Source: Euptelea pleiosperma | Lineage: Eukaryota > Streptophyta > Magnoliopsida > Ranunculales > Eupteleaceae | NCBI GenBank assembly: GCA_035048495.1 | Contig: CM068553.1 | Location: 26,684,978-26,748,977, forward strand | Direction: 5' to 3' | Length of the DNA stretch: 64,000 nt | The notes under the pieces: generated by a model | What the model was told of the DNA's origin: nothing | Database searches by the model: none | What the model saw: only the letters and a program-made list of their open reading frames with translations | Translations under genes and position numbers: made by a program | Shown here: positions 20,727 to 33,277 of the stretch, piece after piece | Layout of the letters: each line of letters begins with the position of its first letter | How positions within the stretch are numbered: position 1 is the first letter of the stretch

Positions 20727-22967
20727 TCAAATATCAACTACATCTCCCTTAAGACGATTTGAGAGAGCTAGCCTTGCATCATAACCACCACATCCACAAC
20801 CAAAAAGAGGCCTTCCACCTGGACCTGCACATTCCAAAAAACAACTTGAATAAATATGACAAAATTTTAAAAATGATATGTTATGATTCTGTCCTTACTT
20901 AAGAAATGGTTGTAAGTGTACTCAATTAAAAAAATACCATTATGATTATTCTTTAACATTGCATATTGTTTATAAAATATCATATAACATCCAAACATAT
21001 TACATGTTCACGCATATCATTCATTATCGAGATAAAGGAATAGAATGCTATACCAGAGTTAATCTTCAGTCATAATAATATGGTCTGTAGGCCATACAAT
21101 TGTACTTCCTATAGCTTCTCCTATTGTTCGCATATCAGATGTTGACCTCCATAATAATGCTGAAGGTTGTTTGTCTTCATCAACCCAAACTTTGGAAGCA
21201 TTGGGTCCAAGAGGTACAAAATGTACTAGTGCTTTAGGATCATCTGTCACCCAACGTGCATGAGCAACTACCTCATCCGGTTCCATCCAATTTAGCAACT
21301 TACACTTGTCACCTCCCCGATTAGTACTTCCACGTTGTGACTATCATTAAAATAACAATAAAAATAGTTACTTCTACATAAAGAGTCTTTTAAATATATA
21401 TATAAAGAGAGATAATTTAACATGAGAATTCAGTGTTGATATAATTTACCTGGGGAGTACTTATACTCTTTTGGAATATTTGCTCATTCCCTACACTCTG
21501 ATCCTGTAAAAAGTTCAAATAATAAAAGACATAAGGAATATAATAAAAATATTATATATACTTATAATTATTATGTTTTCTACATTAGTAACTTGCCTGA
21601 TTATTCATTGACTGTGACATCAAACTTTCCAAAAGCTTCATCTTTTCCTTCATTAACATTAGTTCTTGTTCTAATATTTGATTTATCTTCTTGGTGCTTT
21701 GTGATATTGCACCTAATTTAGATGGAGCAACTCCAAATCCAACCCCTCTAACTCGACCACGACGTTCAGGTCCAAGTACTTGTGAAAGTGCATCGTCTTT
21801 TAGAGTAGAAGAAGATGATTCTCTAAGTTGTTGAATCCTTCTCTGAATTTACATATCAAATATCACTATATATAAGTATGACCTAACGACGAAGACAGAT
21901 TTATTACAACAAAAAATAATTAGATAAAATAGCATTTCAAGGCATACTAAGTGCTCAACAACTGTTGGGTTGGATGGTTCACCACTCGACTTGGTATGTG
22001 CCCGAGACCAAACATCAACCCTAGTTATGGAGGATGGGTTTGGACTCTCCTTTTTCTACAAAACATAATTTCCACAAGTGAAACATATTAAAATATTATT
22101 TAAACTTTTCATTAAAATATTTACAAATTGAGAAGAGATTACCATCTCATCCTCCAAGCGAGCATAGCCTTTACGACTGCATGTGTAAGGGAGATCTTGT
22201 TTTGCTCTCATTTCCTTGAATTTTTTGCTTTTTTCCTACAAAACAAATTACATTTTTAGTATATTAAACACATTTTACACGTACATTGACATAAAAGTTA
22301 TACTTACCAAGAATAGTTTAGAAGACTTTCGTCTTATGAAGGTTTGCCATTGTGCAGAGTCGATGTTATTAGGTTTGATAGTTCTTAAATCTTCTTGCTC
22401 ACTTGAATTTATCTTGTCCACCAATCTCGATTTATGAGATCACAACAATCTTCCCATTAGTTGTAGGACGTAAGGTTTGTGCTCTTCATTCAAGATAAAT
22501 TTTTGCTGCGAAATGACAATTGTTAAAAAAATATAATTATCACTTATCTTAAAATAAATAATTTTAAATGACAAATAATATTTTAAATATTACCGTAACT
22601 ACTTCCCAAGCATCGTCTTTCTTATCCAGGGGAACCTTCTTCCAATCATCATAGGTTATTGGTAGCATCTCTCGTACTATAACTCCCAAGAAAGATACCA
22701 TTTGTATAGATTCTTATTCAATAGCTTGGCCCCTCTCATTAAATTTAACCTCTACCCTTTTTCCACTTTCCGTTGCCATTGCCTTATATTTTGTAGGCCC
22801 CTGTTTATTTTTGGACTTTTGTTGTTCTTCCGTTGAGGGGTTAGGCATATCTGAGGAAGGTCCATTTGATATATGTATCCCAGTATTGGATTCATTCCTA
22901 AGAGCAGCTTGGATAGATAATCTTTCTTTCTCTGCTCTTTTAACTGCCTCTCTTGAACTCTATTCAT
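20727..22967 (-). pseudogene. CACTA TNPA-like protein (Ptta/En/Spm, Transposase_24)
   Basis: The second CACTA protein binds subterminal repeats and helps transposition. Readable in order on the minus strand: ERQLKEQ/AEKERLSIQAALRNES (about 22900), KYKAMATESGKRVEVKFNER (about 22750), then ITYDDWKKVPLDKKDDAWEV (about 22610-22660). Next come INSSEQEDLRTIKPNNID..W, RAKQDLPYTCSRKGYARLED (about 22150-22210), VWSRAHTKS, a Gln/Met/Lys coiled coil (21600-21720) and WMEPDEVVAHARWVTDDP (about 21270). These follow the family order. A frameshift near 22935, a TAA after 'ERGQAIE' (about 22720) and a stop at 21059-21061 break it. A final exon (20727-20824) would encode GRPLFGCGCGGYDARLALSN and end at 20727. 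Introns lie between the blocks. Confidence 0.75.
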
Positions 22968-23334
22968 GGATAAAAAAAAATGAATAAAAGAGATATATGC
23001 AATTGTTTGTGAAATAACAATTGCTAATTAAAATATGTAATTGATTATTACCTCGGTCGAGAAGACATTTTGTATCTGATAATCAAATGAAAAAAAAAGT
23101 TAATCTTCTTGCTTCATATTTGAAAGTGGATCCATTCAATTTTTCAATCTATGAAACTCATCGTCTACAATTCTCAAATCAATTGATTAAAAAATAATAT
23201 GAAGAAAGTTCAGCAAATAAAATTTACTTTTATATACAAACTATGAAACAAAAGAAATCAAGGAAAAGAGCTTCACTAGTGGCTGGATATTAGAAACTAC
23301 AGTTAGGATACAAGATCCACTAAAACGAATTGCA

Positions 23335-26300
23335 TTAGACATACAAGCCTTCACAATCCCTTCTTACATAGTTACCATCTTCATCATCAATACTCATGTC
23401 AAGTCTTGATACATCTACTGGTCTGGATAGCATATCAACATTCTCATCATACATTTCTAACTCTTGAAAACCTCTTGGTGGTGCCTTTAATAGGACATAC
23501 CAACTAGATGAATCACTTTCCCTAGAGTAAAACACTTGCTTTGCCTGTGATGCTAAAATAAATGGGTCTCTTTCAAATCGGTTTTGTCCTTGGTGGAGGT
23601 TAACCAACGTAAATCCATCTTCAACTTTGACACCATTTCCAATGTTTGCCCAATCACAATTAAATAGAAGAATTTGAATAGTGTGGTAGTCAAGTAAGAT
23701 TATATCTTTTATGACCCCATAGTAAGCAACTATATCAACAATTTGGTTTGTGTCCTTTGAACTGGATCTACACATAGTTGTTGCTTCAATGGAAACACCA
23801 CTATTTTGTGTAGACTTCTCAGCATCCTTTGTGTGGAATCGTTGCCCATTGATAACATACGCAGAATATGACATTGCATCCTTTCTAGGGCCATACGCAA
23901 GCCACTTTAATGTTTTGGAGACACTAGTACTCTGAACCTCAATCTGTTAAAAATTAAAGGGAAAATGTTAAGATTATAAGTATATATATACTTATAGGGA
24001 TAACGCAAAACAAGTAGCATAAAACCTTTTGTTTGAACCATGCAGAGAAATTATCATCGTGTTTCTTCCAAAGTAAGCTTTCATTTCTTAAGAGACGTCT
24101 GTCCAAATGTTTCAACTCCTCCAAGTGCATTCTAATTGGAAAGGAAAATAGTAAGATGCATGTGATGTCAACAATTTAACTATTGTAATGGAATTATTGC
24201 CGTACTTACTCTAAATATGGTTCTACTTCGGCCATATTGAACAACACATAACGATGAGCACTCGGTACCATTTCATCAGTCAATATAATTGATATTCCCT
24301 TAGAAATTGGATGACCTTCAAGGATAACATCATTTTCAAAATCTTGATTTCGAGTTTTAGGACCATCTAATTCATCTACTTGCTTCATGTATCCACTACA
24401 AAACCTCATGCACTCGTCTGCGAGATAGCATTCTGCTATGCAACCTTCAGGTCTTGCACGATTCCTAACATATCCTTTCAATGTCTTCATATATCTAAAG
24501 ATAAACGATTACATGAAAATAATATTTAGGTTAACCACTTCAGACCCTAAATATACAAATTGTTATGAACGTACATGAAAAATAAATGTAAATGATCACC
24601 TCTCGAAGGGGTACATCCAACGATATTGAACTGATCCACATAGTCGCGCTTCCCGTCCTATGTGAATTGTCAAGTGAACCATAATGTCGAAGAAGGAAGG
24701 AGGAAAAAACCTTTCTAACATATATAAAGTCTCAGCAACTTCTTCCTCAAGGACTTCTAATTTTTCTCTATCAATGACCCTTTGACATAATTCATTAAAA
24801 AATGCACATAATCAAAATATTGCATTCCTTGGTCCTTTTGGTAGAAGTCCTCTCAATGCTACAGACAATAATTGCTGCATTAACACATGACAATCGTGAG
24901 ACTTGAGGCCTAAAATCTTGCATTCTTCTATTGATACGCAGTTTCTGATATTTAAACTATAGCCATCAGGTAGCTTTAAGTCCAGTAGCCTCTTGCAAAA
25001 GATTTGTTTCTCATTTTTTGATAGTGTATGCGGCGCTGCTGGAAGATAGATTTTCTTTCCTCGGTCCTCTGGATGCAACTCATGCCTAATTCCCATTTCT
25101 TGTAAATCTTTACGAGAATTAAGTCCATCCTTTGATTTTCCCTTTACATCCAACAATGTCCCGATAACGCTCTCGCAGACGTTCTTCTCTATATGCATTA
25201 CGTCTAAATTATGACGCAGAAGTAGATGCTGAAAAATCAATCAGAAGGAAAATTTTAAAAAGATGTCATTGACTATTATTAGTTTTTAAAAAAAAAAAAA
25301 AAAACAAACTACTTAGAGTTATTACCTCCCAATATGGTAAGTCAAAAAATAAAGACATCTTCTTCCACATTTGCGGTTCTTGCACTTTTCTCTTATTTTT
25401 CTTATTTCCTCCTTTTCCCCAATCAATTTCTAAATTCTTAACCTCATTGTAAATTATTGAACCAGATATTATTCCAGGCTTCTCCCTATTTTCATGGTTT
25501 CCATCAAACCAACTTCTCTTCGATCGAAAATGATGACTAGGTGCAAGAAAGCGCCTATGACCCATGTATGCCATTTTCCTACTGGATGTTAGCCATTGTC
25601 CACATGTATTAACACCGCATACAGGACATGCTGTTCTTCCCTTTGTGGTACACCAAGCAAGGTTTCCATATGCAGGAAAATCATTTATTGTCCACATCAA
25701 AATTGCCTTCAAACTGAAAATGGACTTAGTGAATGCATCATAAACATCGACTCCATTATTTCACAACTCTTGCAAATCATCTATCAGTGGCTATAAATAT
25801 ACATCTATGTCATTCCCTGATTGCTTAGGACCTGAAATCAATAATGTTAGCATCAAATGTTCTTTTTTCATGCATAGCCAAGGTGGGAGATTGTATATAA
25901 CCAGCATCACTGGCCAACAACTGTATCTAGAACTAAGATCACGAAAGGGATTGAATCCATCTGTAGCAAGATCAAGTCGAAGATTTCGTGGATCTGTTGA
26001 GAAAGAAGGCCACTTCTTATTAATGGTATCCCATGCCAAGGAATCCACTGGGTGTCTCATGTTGCAATCTTCACTTTTATGAGTGGAATGCCACCTTAAC
26101 TGTTCTGCCATTTCTGTTGACCTAAACATCCTCCTAAACCTTGGTATTATTGGGAAATATCTCAACACCTTTGCTGGAACTCCCTTTTTAATTTTTTTTG
26201 TTCGATGATCTAACTTCCATCTAGAGGAACCACATTTTGGACAATTCTCCATTTCTACTAGATCCTTTCTAAATAGACAACAGTCATTCACACATGCATG

Positions 26301-27013
26301 TATCTTCTCGTACTCAAGATCAAATGACTTGAGTAACTTCTTCGTTGAGTATATCGATTCAGGAATTGTGTTATCTTGTGGTAGCATGTCATGCAATATC
26401 TCCAGAAGTTCGTTAAAACTCTTATCAAATAGACCATTCATAGCTTTATGCTTGTATAAAGCTACTATTGCAGATAACCTCGTATACTTTGTGCAACCTG
26501 GGTATAAAGGGGTTTCAGCATCTTCTAAGAATTTTCTGAAGTCTGCCTCTCTTCTATCTTCAACAGGTTCTGGAACATCTTCATCTGCTTCTCTTTTATC
26601 TTGAACAGGTTCTAGAATATCTTCATCTTGCTCATACACAGCTCTACATAATCTATATGTATCTGACATTTCGATATCAGGTTTTGATGTACTCCGTGGC
26701 TCCCCATGCCAGACCAAGTTGTGTATGTTAAATCTATCCCATTTATGACTAAGTGCTCATAAACAGTTGGACCATTTCGAAGATACAGATTCTGACATTT
26801 TTTGCATGGACATCTAATCCATTCTGGGCTTTCTGCATTTGCCTTAGCAATTTCTACAAACTTCATAGCTCCTTCTTGGTACTCCGTCGTAACTCTACAA
26901 ATAACAAGCTACAATCATTAAATCTACCACGTGGTATGTGTACATTATGATTTTATTAATCTAGGGTATGCATTTCAAAACCTGTTAAGATGCACCCAAG
27001 CTTTATCCATCAT
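23335..27013 (-). pseudogene. CACTA TNP2-type transposase (TNPD), decayed
   Basis: The catalytic transposase of CACTA elements. Six exons can be drawn, each with GT/AG: 26982-27013, 25326-26894, 24600-25228, 24210-24494, 24026-24131, 23335-23943. Domains in order: Transpos_assoc (MMDKAWVHLNR, then WIRCPCKKCQN), Transposase_21/TNP2 (ACVNDCCLFRKD, CPKCGSSRWK, HPVDSLAWDTINKKWPSFS, DLATDGFNPF, WTINDFPAYG, ACPVCG), DUF4218 (LDVMHIEKNVCES, GLKSHDCHVLMQQLL, FFPPSFFDIMVHL, RWMYPFE) and DUF4216 (FNCDWANIGNGVKV, FILASQAKQVFY). It is inactive. A one-base frameshift lies near 26715, stops at about 25788 and 25755 replace Gln and Trp codons, and another stop lies near 24812. Otherwise it is close to full length. 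Confidence 0.88.
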
Positions 27014-27999
27014 GATGGCACCACCTGAAAACTTCAAACCTGCCCACAACTCTATTATGATTCTTCACTTGTTGCACCCTACAATAAGAAACAAATCTTT
27101 GTCAACTAATTTTGAGTTTTTTTAACAGATAATTGTCTTAAAGGTGGTGAGCTTTGTATCAAGCTATTTTGTTTAACAACATAATACGGGTTTTATGTCA
27201 AAAGTGTTGCCATTAATCATTTTATTGAGGAGCTAGGGTTTTGAATTTTAGAAGCATTGTGAAAATATAGAATTTTATAATACAAGCTTATATTTCTAGT
27301 GTCACATCAATTATAACCTTAGCCTTAACTTTCCTCAACAAGGTTTCCAACTGCAATGGTGTGAACTAATATTACCTAGAAAAGTGAATTTATAAATAAA
27401 ATTTCGGATTATAATACCATACATATCAGTTTCTATTGTAATTAATAAATATCCACCAAATTAGCCCTCTTGCTAACCCTCAAGAAAGACCTATGAAGTT
27501 ATCCTTCCAAATATTGAGCAATCTTTGGGAATTTTTGTCATTGTTATCCTTCCAAATTGGCCCATGATTGCAGAGGAAGTATTGTAGTATCACCATCACC
27601 ATATTAAGCAAAATCACCCTTCTCAAAATATAACTACACAGCTGCGCTATTGTCACCATCATTTTTAGAGTCAAAGTAGGAAAGAGAGTTAGAAATAGAG
27701 GTAATATAATTATAAAACAATTCTTCTAAAAGTTGGAAGATTTGATCTGAAACTCAGAAAACAACTTCCATTTGTGAAGTAATTTGATGTTTACAAATAA
27801 AATATTAAAGTAATATCACAAAGATTTAATCAAATTCAGGTTAGAGATAGTTTTATCTTAAGAGTCTAAGACTTAATTAGGACTCACTTGCTCAATATTG
27901 ACTTGATGGAACCATGTTTACAACACTTTTCTGACAGGTACAAAACACTTTCTTGGGCGTATATTACACTTTCCTTATTATCAACCATAATCACAAAAC

Positions 28000-28960
28000 T
28001 GTTTTGATATCCATCCAAACATCTTTCACTCTTTACCCAAAATGTCTAGCTGCTATATCCCAATTTCTTCAATATTTCCATACATCCCAACCCCAACGAT
28101 CAACATTATTGATTAGTCTCTATGAAGAAACTAGGTTGTCCATAGGAAAACCCCTATTCCTTGTCCCAACAGGTCTATTCTTAAGGTATCAAGTCGACAT
28201 CCACATAGTCTAAAAATTATTCTTTCTAGAAGCTATCATCCATAATTGCTTAAGATGACCAGCCATGTCTCAAACTTGAGCACTCCTGATATTAAGACCA
28301 CCTTCTTCCACTGGTCATATTATTCTTCATATAAAAGAAAGTGAAACATTTGTCCAACTAGAATTTTCTTCTTAATCTTTTCAACTATTGGCCAGCAATC
28401 CGAGAGAACAAGCTTTTTAGGAGTAAGAGGTGGAGCCCAAGAAACTTAACTAGAATAACCTTCCTTCAGCAACACTAAGAGAGCTAAGAATTTCCTCATT
28501 GTTAATTTCACCATTAGCTGGGAAGAAAACCTCGTATTTAAAGTAGTTGACTTTAAGCCCTGTAATGAGAGGATGTGACTGAATTCATTGGCTAATTGAG
28601 AGTTAGTGTAAAGAAACATCATAAGATCATCATAACAGATGTGAGAAATCTAAACTTTCCTGCAAGAGGGGTGAATTTTTATCTTTTTTCTTCAACCTTC
28701 TTATTTAGCAACACTGAAAAGACCTCTATAACCATAGTGAATAAAGTTGGAGATATAGGATCTCCCAGCTTGAGCTCATTCATGCCAAGTACCCACAAGG
28801 GGTCTCATTAACAAGTACAAGAAGCATAAATGACACAAGCTTCAATCCATTCTATCCAAGGTTCAGGAAATTTCAACAACCTCATAATCTGCTCTAGAAC
28901 TAGTCAATCATATGAATCATACGCCTTTTGAAGATCAACTCTTTATATGCTTGCTGCACC
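28000..28960 (-). pseudogene. LINE reverse transcriptase fragment inside the CACTA element
   Basis: Part of a plant L1 ORF2. In shifting frames the minus strand reads RVDLQKAYDSYDW (about 28935; holds the first catalytic Asp), LKFPEPWIEWIEACVIYASC (about 28810-28880), CYDDLMMF (about 28630; the catalytic Asp pair, with Cys-Tyr where Phe/Tyr-Ala is usual), LKVNYFKYEVFF (about 28540) and EEGGLNIRSAQV...DMAGHL (about 28260). Many stops and frameshifts. Neither LINE end is visible, so I cannot tell whether it inserted in the CACTA element or was captured by it. Confidence 0.75.
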
Positions 28961-29779
28961 TGTCGGATGTTGAATTACTAGCCATATAAATTAAACTCAT
29001 ATGACACAGAACATGGAATTGACATAGGATAGCTGCAATTAGAAAATCTTACACAAAAACTATGTAGCTCCATTGTAAATAAACCCAACTCCAATCTCTG
29101 CGAAAGCCATTAATCATCCAACACACTAGGTTGGGATGTCTTTAGCAACAGCTAAATCTATTTTCACAGCACTAATATGGCCCTTGTTAAAAACTTAAGA
29201 GACAAGATAAATAAAATTCTAGATCCATAATATATCCTACTTCTCACCGGTAACTTCCTAAACTAGTTCTACTCTAAAAAGGAAACTAAAAAAGTGATAA
29301 ACCTAATTCAAATATAGAAAATAAATAAGTATTTAATCTAACTAATAGCAGATTAGATCCTTCTATTGGAGGGGACTCTTTGGTGTATCACATCCAAGCC
29401 AAGTTCTGGTGCTCCCACCCTCATGATCTGCAGCGAACCCACAAGGCTTGAAAGACCACACCTTTGAGTTCAGCTCTTTGCCACTCCTCGGTAGTGGACT
29501 CTTCACGACTTTCACAGTGGACATGTTGCTTGCGAGGTAAAGCACAACTTGAGGATAGAGCATCTATTGCTCACCAGACACCACAATATAAAATACGTAA
29601 ATATTCACATGTGTTAATCATACAGCATCAACATACAGCCACAGAACTACCATTACTAGAACATACAGCCACAACTGCTCCATGACAACACAGACAACCA
29701 TAAAGCTCACATAACACAATATCACCCACATCTCCCCAAAAATTATTCCCACAATATACAACTTCCAGCAGCAATCATA
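28961..29779. other. CACTA interior with no recognised gene
   Basis: Short ORFs only (for example 29363-29563 minus, SPLPRSGKELNSKVWSFKPC) with no family I recognise. Confidence 0.45.
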
Positions 29780-29952
29780 ACATTGATATTGAACAATGTG
29801 CGAAAATGTTGTTGGCACATGAAACAATTGTAGGACAAATTCAAGGCATTCATCTCACTTATGTTTCCAATTTCAGGTGGGATGTTGCCAGTTAATTGGT
29901 TATGTGACAAATCAATTCCAGACAAAAAATTAAGAATGTCACCTTTGAGTAC
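29780..29952 (-). pseudogene. Captured LRR receptor-like protein (RLP) fragment
   Basis: From 29952 the minus strand reads LKGDILNFLSGIDLSHNQLT, then GNIPPEIGNISEMNALNLSY and N. After a one-base shift it continues FHVPTTFSHI. This is the distinctive block of Cf-9-type receptor-like proteins just before their last LRRs, where KGDxLxxMSGIDLSxNxLTG is followed by IPxxIGxLxxxxxLNLSxN and IPxTFS. Such proteins sit in the plasma membrane and sense ligands through LRRs. Only about 57 codons remain, with no flanking exons. It lies between the TNP2 5' end and the CACTA right terminus, so a transposon-captured fragment is likely. Confidence 0.7.
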
Positions 29953-30985
29953 TTATCTCTAATATCAAATGTGACCAAAACAGAGCTTTTAGGCAGAGCA
30001 TTTGTAAATGGACCTACAAGCCTATTTTTCTGCAAATGTCACCAATCCATACACGTTTACTTCATTCTCAATCCAAATTGGCTCAATCCATACAAGATAA
30101 TATGCATAGAGGAAGGATAGGACCTATAAGCCTATTTTTCTGCATAATACAAAGTAACCATGATATAACCGTTTCAATCGAAACAAGATATAACAACACA
30201 GCTGCGCTATTGTCACCAATCCATTCACGTTTGATTCATGCTCAATCCAAAAAAAAAAATAGAGAAATAAAAGTCACATGATTGACATTGAAAGTTTCCT
30301 TCCTCTATGCATGGACCAACAAAAGCAAAAGATCTTTATTCAATCAAAGAGAAAAGAGGAAGGTTTCTCAAGCAAACCCTAATCGGAGATGCCGACTTAT
30401 GTTGTTATGCAACACAAACAAACCCTAAGCCATAAATATGGAATTGAACCTTAAAAAAGACAAAATAAAAGAGAGTAAAATCAAAAAAATTGAACTCACC
30501 AGCGATAGAGAATAGTCCAGCAAACGATCGCCTATGAAGGAGAGAAATTGATTGTAATGGGCAGCGTCTTCTGTAATGACTTTCTTCAATGAGGGGGAAA
30601 TGGATTCTTTTCAATCTCTTCACCTTCCCCATCTTTCCAATTTGGGAGGATTGAGAGGAAGACCAAGGGTTTGGGGGGGGGGGGTTTCTAACTTCGGGAG
30701 CTTCGACGCCAACATTTCCACGAGTTCGCTGCTAACCAACAAAGGCATGCACTAAGACCAAATGACTTCTTATGTTAGAAGATATTTACAACATTTACGA
30801 AAATGCCCTTATAATAAAATAAAATGCGATAAAAAATGCGTTTATATTGCGGTCACTTGTAAACTCAATAAAATGATATTTTTAATCGCATTTTCGGGTG
30901 CATGCGATTAAAAACGTATTTTTAATTACATTATTTATTGAACGTCATAACACTAATGTTATTAAGAGCACTTTTTGTTGTAGTG
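29953..30985. other. CACTA right subterminal region
   Basis: No gene. Holds an internal duplication (GTCACCAATCCATACACGTT at about 30037 and a close copy at about 30214; CCTACAAGCCTATTTTTCTG at 30012 and a copy at about 30121). A G12 run lies at 30673-30684, and the AATGCG-rich terminal zone ends at TAGTG (30985). Confidence 0.5.
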
Positions 30986-33277
30986 TATAGACTAAGTGTA
31001 GGTAGAGCCAGAGGATCAAAAAAGCCTAAGAGACGGTCAAGAGAGAAGAAGAGTCAAACCCCCAGAGAAGAGACTAAGGAGATCAAAGCTTAATCAACTA
31101 ACACAAGACGAAGGCTTGCTCAGTTGATGAAGTATGCAGAAGACCAAGTCAAAGACCAAGGTTCAAGACCTTCTGTTAGCATTTTCTCTTTATTTTGTAA
31201 TATTTCTTCTCTCCTCTCTCTAAACCCTCATTTTCTCTCTTCTCTTAATCTCAACCATCTGATTCTTCTCTCCCCTCACCATCACTATATCCTATGGCCT
31301 ACCTTGGCCGATCTCCACCGTCTGATAATCCATCCGATATCCACCATCCAATGATCCATTTGATCATCCATAAGATCATAGATCCTCATCATCATATCCA
31401 ATCTCTATGAGATCACCACGCGATCTACAAGATAAATGGTTATCCACGATAAGGTATTATTATATGCGTGAATGGTGTGTCCATCAAAGGACCACAAAAA
31501 CGGAGGGTCCAGATTTCAAATGTGTTTATTTTTCAAAACATAAGATTTCTTGTTCTCTTCTAGAATTCAAAATATTTTGTAAAAAGAAAAAAAAAATTGG
31601 ATTTAAAAATCTTTTGAATTTAAATAAGGTATCTTTATAAAGATATAAAAGCTTGATTTAAAAATATTTTGGAAAGTTCTTTAAAAAAGAGAGATTTTGG
31701 ACGCAAAAGAATGGATTTAAAAATCTTTTGAAAAATGATCTTTGAGAATAATTATTATTGATGGTGAAAAGTTACAAAATAATCTTTTAGAAAGTGGAGG
31801 ATTTAAAGAAGAGTAAAGGAAAGCTTTAAGGCTTTAAAAGAAAATTTTTAGAACATGGGAACATTGGACCATTAATTAAGGGGAGAATATATTTTTGGCC
31901 TAAAAATGGGACCCACATCCTTGGCATATGCATGAATGAGACGATTTCAAAATGAGGAAGAGAGATATCTTATAAAGGAAAAAAGAAAAAAAAAACCTAA
32001 TCTATCACCCCACGTCCCTCTCTCATCTCTCTCACTTTGACTATCTCTCAATCTCTCTTGAACCTAGAACCAAACCCTAACTTACCGTCCCCTTCTTCTT
32101 TCTTCCCATGCCGCCTACAACTAGAGGACCGCCCTCCTCTCAATTGCTGGCTGCACTAGCTCCCAAATCTCTTCCCCTTCTCCTTGCTCTCCAACGACCC
32201 CACAAGGTTGCTGCACTTTCACATGCGGCAGCAACTTCTCAAGCCGTTTCACTCGAGGCCAGCATGTTTTCCTCTAGCACCACCACCTAGTTCCTCTGCT
32301 ACCACTACCAGCATGCACAGTCAACCTGTAACGCCCTCTCCTTGGGTCCCCATCTGCTGGCCAAACCCATGCTTCTCCTCACGGCTTGCATGCAGGTGAA
32401 TCGGCAAAACAATCCTCCTCCACGCAACCTTTCTGTGCACCAGATGTGCACAAGGAAGTGCACCGTACTTGCTCCCCACTGTTCTACCACTGCAACATGT
32501 TCCCTCGCATCCATCTTCATGCACCAGTCCACCAGTAGCAGCAGATCTTCATGCCTGCTCATCAATGAGAGCTCCTCCTCTTACCACCTCCATCTCTGAG
32601 GTCAGGTCACCCTTTCCTTTCTCACCTACAAGCACCAGTTGGAAAAGTGATCCATCCTGCAACTAAACGTCTAAGGCTATCCTTCTCCGGGCTTCTTCAT
32701 TTTCTCCAGCCAGGTCACGACATCCTCCCATCAGTTGAAGCCCTTCACTAGACCTGCAAGTCACTCAAGGTCCCCTTATTCTCCACGATTGTTGCACACA
32801 ACAACCGCTCCCACACCAACAACCAACGGCCCAGCCACTACCATACACCCATCACGGCTTGCACTTGCCTGAACTCCAAGGCCAACCATGCCCGATCCAA
32901 GATGCACCTCCAGTTTTCATGGCTAACCATTCATATCAACAGCCTTCATCTTCTTGGCCGATCACCCGGGCCAAACCACTCACTGGGCTGATCTGATCTC
33001 TCCGGGGTAAGTTTAAGGTAAACCATTCTTTCTCACCATAGTTTCTCTTTCTATCTCCATTTCTCTCTAGGGTAGGCTTACCTCTTTCTTTAGCTTTTTC
33101 TCTCTCTAGATCTCTCTACCACTTTCTCTCTCTAAGATTGCTTTCTAGTTAGTTTATTGCAATGTAAATTTTTTTATTGTAATTTGACATTTTTAATTTA
33201 ATGAATGGAATTTGTTTCAGCACGGTTATTTCATAATTTTATTGCTTAGTTATTCTTTATTTTTGAATAGTTATAAT
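30986..33277 (+). mobile_element. Athila/Tat-like LTR, right part (after CACTA insertion)
   Basis: Continuation of the LTR begun at 19592. It has the same layout as the related minus-strand LTRs: a purine-rich stretch, then a CT-rich leader (31190-31280, 31995-32100), a C-rich stretch with many CTGCAA/CTCC motifs (32100-32990) and CTCTCT/TCTAGAGAG tracts (33040-33140). A possible TATA box (TATAAAGGA, 31971) precedes the CT-rich leader. The expected 3' end (…TAGTTTCA) is absent; the text is cut at 33277 where an oppositely oriented LTR begins. ORFs here (for example 32108-32666) are compositional. Confidence 0.55.

Larger units (their letters stand above)
19926..30985 (-). mobile_element. 11.06 kb CACTA (En/Spm-type) transposon
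   Basis: Left end CACTACAACAAAAA (19926-19939) and right end TTTTTGTTGTAGTG (30972-30985) are perfect 14-bp inverted repeats. The flanking triplets are TAC and TAT, so the expected 3-bp duplication is imperfect. Subterminal DNA at the left (19940-20400) carries many copies of ATGGCATT/AATGCCAT or TGGCGTTC; the right has AATGCG-type motifs (30800-30960). Both CACTA genes lie on the minus strand: TNP2 transposase (23335-27013) and a TNPA/Ptta-type protein (20727-22967). Upstream of TNP2 are LINE and receptor-like-protein fragments. The element sits inside an LTR. All its genes carry inactivating changes. Confidence 0.85.
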
